Source of the DNA: Propionibacteriaceae bacterium | Lineage (GTDB): Bacteria > Actinomycetota > Actinomycetes > Propionibacteriales > Propionibacteriaceae | DNA length: 5,858 bases | Assembly (NCBI GenBank): GCA_020438595.1 | Contig: JAGQUI010000194.1 | Coordinates: 1-5,858 of the forward strand | Direction: 5' to 3' | Part shown: positions 4,914 to 5,858 of the stretch, piece after piece | Numbering within the stretch: position 1 is the stretch's first letter | Layout of the letters: each line of letters opens with the position of its first letter | The notes under the pieces: generated by a model | The model's database searches: none | Told to the model about the DNA's origin: nothing | Seen by the model: only the letters and a program-made list of their open reading frames with translations | Translations under genes and position numbers: made by a program

Positions 4914-5858
4914 ATGGGCAAGAAGAGCGAAGCCAGCGCGATAAAGCCGCGCCTGCTCGACATCGCCGAGGTCTCCGGAGTCAGCACCGCAACCGTTTCA
5001 CGGGTGCTGAACGGGAAGCCCGGGGTGGGCGAGGAAGTGCGCAACTCCGTCCTCGCCGCCCTCGACATGCTCGGCTACGAACGTCCGGCCATCCTGCGGC
5101 ACAAGACCGCGGGCCTGATCGGCATCGTGGTGCCCGAACTGAACAACCCGATCTTCCCCGCGTTCGCGCAGGGCCTGGAGTTCCGGCTCGCGCAGCACGG
5201 CTACACCCCCCTGATCTGCACCCAGTCCCCCGGCGGCACCACGGAGGACGAGGCGATCGAGCTGCTGCTGGGCCAGGGCGTGTCCGGGATCATCTTCGTC
5301 TCCGGACTGCACGCCGACTCGACCGCTGCCACCGAGCGCTACCAGAACCTCCGTGCGCGAGGCATACCGCTCGCGTTCATCAACGGCTGGGCCGAAGGCG
5401 TGGACGGCACGTTCGTGGCCACCGACGACGCCGCCGGGATGGACAACGCGGTGCGCCACCTGGCCTCGCTCGGGCACACCCGGATCGCACTGCTGATCGG
5501 CCCCGACCGGCTGGTTCCGGCGCAGCGCAAGATCGCCTCGTTCCGCACGGCGCTCCTCGAGCACGTCGGTGAGGCGGACGCCGAGCCGCACGTCTTCCAC
5601 ACCCTGTACACGCTCGAGGGCGGGCACGCCGCAGCCGAGCGCATGGTGGAGAGCGGACACACCGCGCTCATCTGCGGCTCCGACCTGATGGCCCTCGGTG
5701 CGATCCGCGGGATCCGCGGCAAGGGGCTGCGGGTTCCCGAGGACGTCTCGGTGATCGGCTATGACGACTCGCCACTGATCGCCTTCGTCGAGCCTCCGCT
5801 GACGACGGTGCACCAGCCTGTCGGTGCGCTGTGCCGCCTCGCTCATCACTTCGATGGC
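4914..5858 (+). CDS. LacI-family transcriptional repressor of the maltose operon (3' end beyond window)
   Basis: The ATG at 4914 follows a GGAGG site (4905-4909) by 4 nt. The frame stays open for 315 codons to the window edge, so the C-terminal few residues are missing (family length is usually 330-350). An N-terminal helix-turn-helix spans about 13-58, with L-L-D-I-A-E-V-S-G-V-S-T-A-T-V-S-R-V-L-N as recognition region and L-G-Y at its end. A periplasmic-binding-protein-like sensor domain starts near 67 (G-L-I-G-I-V-V-P-E-L) and includes G-V-S-G-I-I-F-V-S, S-L-G-H-T-R-I-A, and V-P-E-D-V-S-V-I-G-Y-D-D-S-P. The linker after L-G-Y is about four residues shorter than in LacI or PurR and lacks the usual A-R-x-L hinge signature. 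I recall similar linkers in actinobacterial regulators beside maltose operons. It is divergent from malEFG, which makes it the likely MalR-type repressor responding to a maltose-type signal. Confidence 0.92.
   Translation, partial: MGKKSEASAIKPRLLDIAEVSGVSTATVSRVLNGKPGVGEEVRNSVLAALDMLGYERPAILRHKTAGLIGIVVPELNNPIFPAFAQGLEFRLAQHGYTPLICTQSPGGTTEDEAIELLLGQGVSGIIFVSGLHADSTAATERYQNLRARGIPLAFINGWAEGVDGTFVATDDAAGMDNAVRHLASLGHTRIALLIGPDRLVPAQRKIASFRTALLEHVGEADAEPHVFHTLYTLEGGHAAAERMVESGHTALICGSDLMALGAIRGIRGKGLRVPEDVSVIGYDDSPLIAFVEPPLTTVHQPVGALCRLAHHFDG

Noticed and set aside
4998..5849. 283-residue minus-strand open frame opposite the LacI-type gene, and a nested one at 5339-5722
   Set aside because: The plus strand carries an unmistakable LacI-family protein with a good ribosome binding site. 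The antisense translations show no family features.
1..5858. Mobile element, CRISPR array, tRNA or rRNA gene, phage or defence genes
   Set aside because: I saw no transposase, terminal inverted repeats, regularly spaced repeats, tRNA-like folds or rRNA signatures on either strand.

Overview
The window looks like chromosomal DNA of a high-GC Gram-positive bacterium (Actinomycetota). Third codon positions are almost all G or C, GTG starts occur, and the translated proteins read like actinobacterial homologues. The binding protein is a lipoprotein with a lipobox and a Ser/Ala/Pro-rich linker, as in Gram-positive organisms. The species cannot be named from the sequence alone.

Layout. (1) 26-924, plus strand: a small two-helix membrane protein and an overlapping HD-superfamily metal-dependent hydrolase, probably translationally coupled. 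(2) 917-4724, minus strand: a three-gene maltose/maltodextrin ABC importer operon in the order malE (lipoprotein binding protein), malF (permease with a large extracytoplasmic loop) and malG (second permease). The malG stop overlaps the 3' end of the convergent HD gene by 8 bp. (3) 4725-4913: a 189-bp divergent regulatory region with a cluster of inverted and direct repeats that are good operator candidates. (4) 4914 to the right edge, plus strand: a LacI-family repressor, cut off by the window end after 315 codons.

How the genes work together. The LacI-type protein probably binds the palindromes between itself and malE and represses the importer, and perhaps itself, until a maltose-type sugar or derived signal is present. 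MalE captures the sugar outside the membrane and delivers it to the MalF-MalG channel. No ATPase (MalK/MsiK type) is encoded here, so one must act from elsewhere, as is common for actinobacterial CUT1 sugar importers. A strong 12-bp hairpin between malE and malF, followed by a weak malF ribosome binding site, suggests that the binding protein is made in excess over the permeases.

No undescribed system was found. The sequence is an ordinary maltose-uptake locus plus two housekeeping-type genes. The points most worth a second look are the operator cluster, the malE-malF hairpin, the enterobacterial-style MalF loop and pocket, and the shared 3' end of malG and the HD gene. No stretch over 300 bases lacks a gene.
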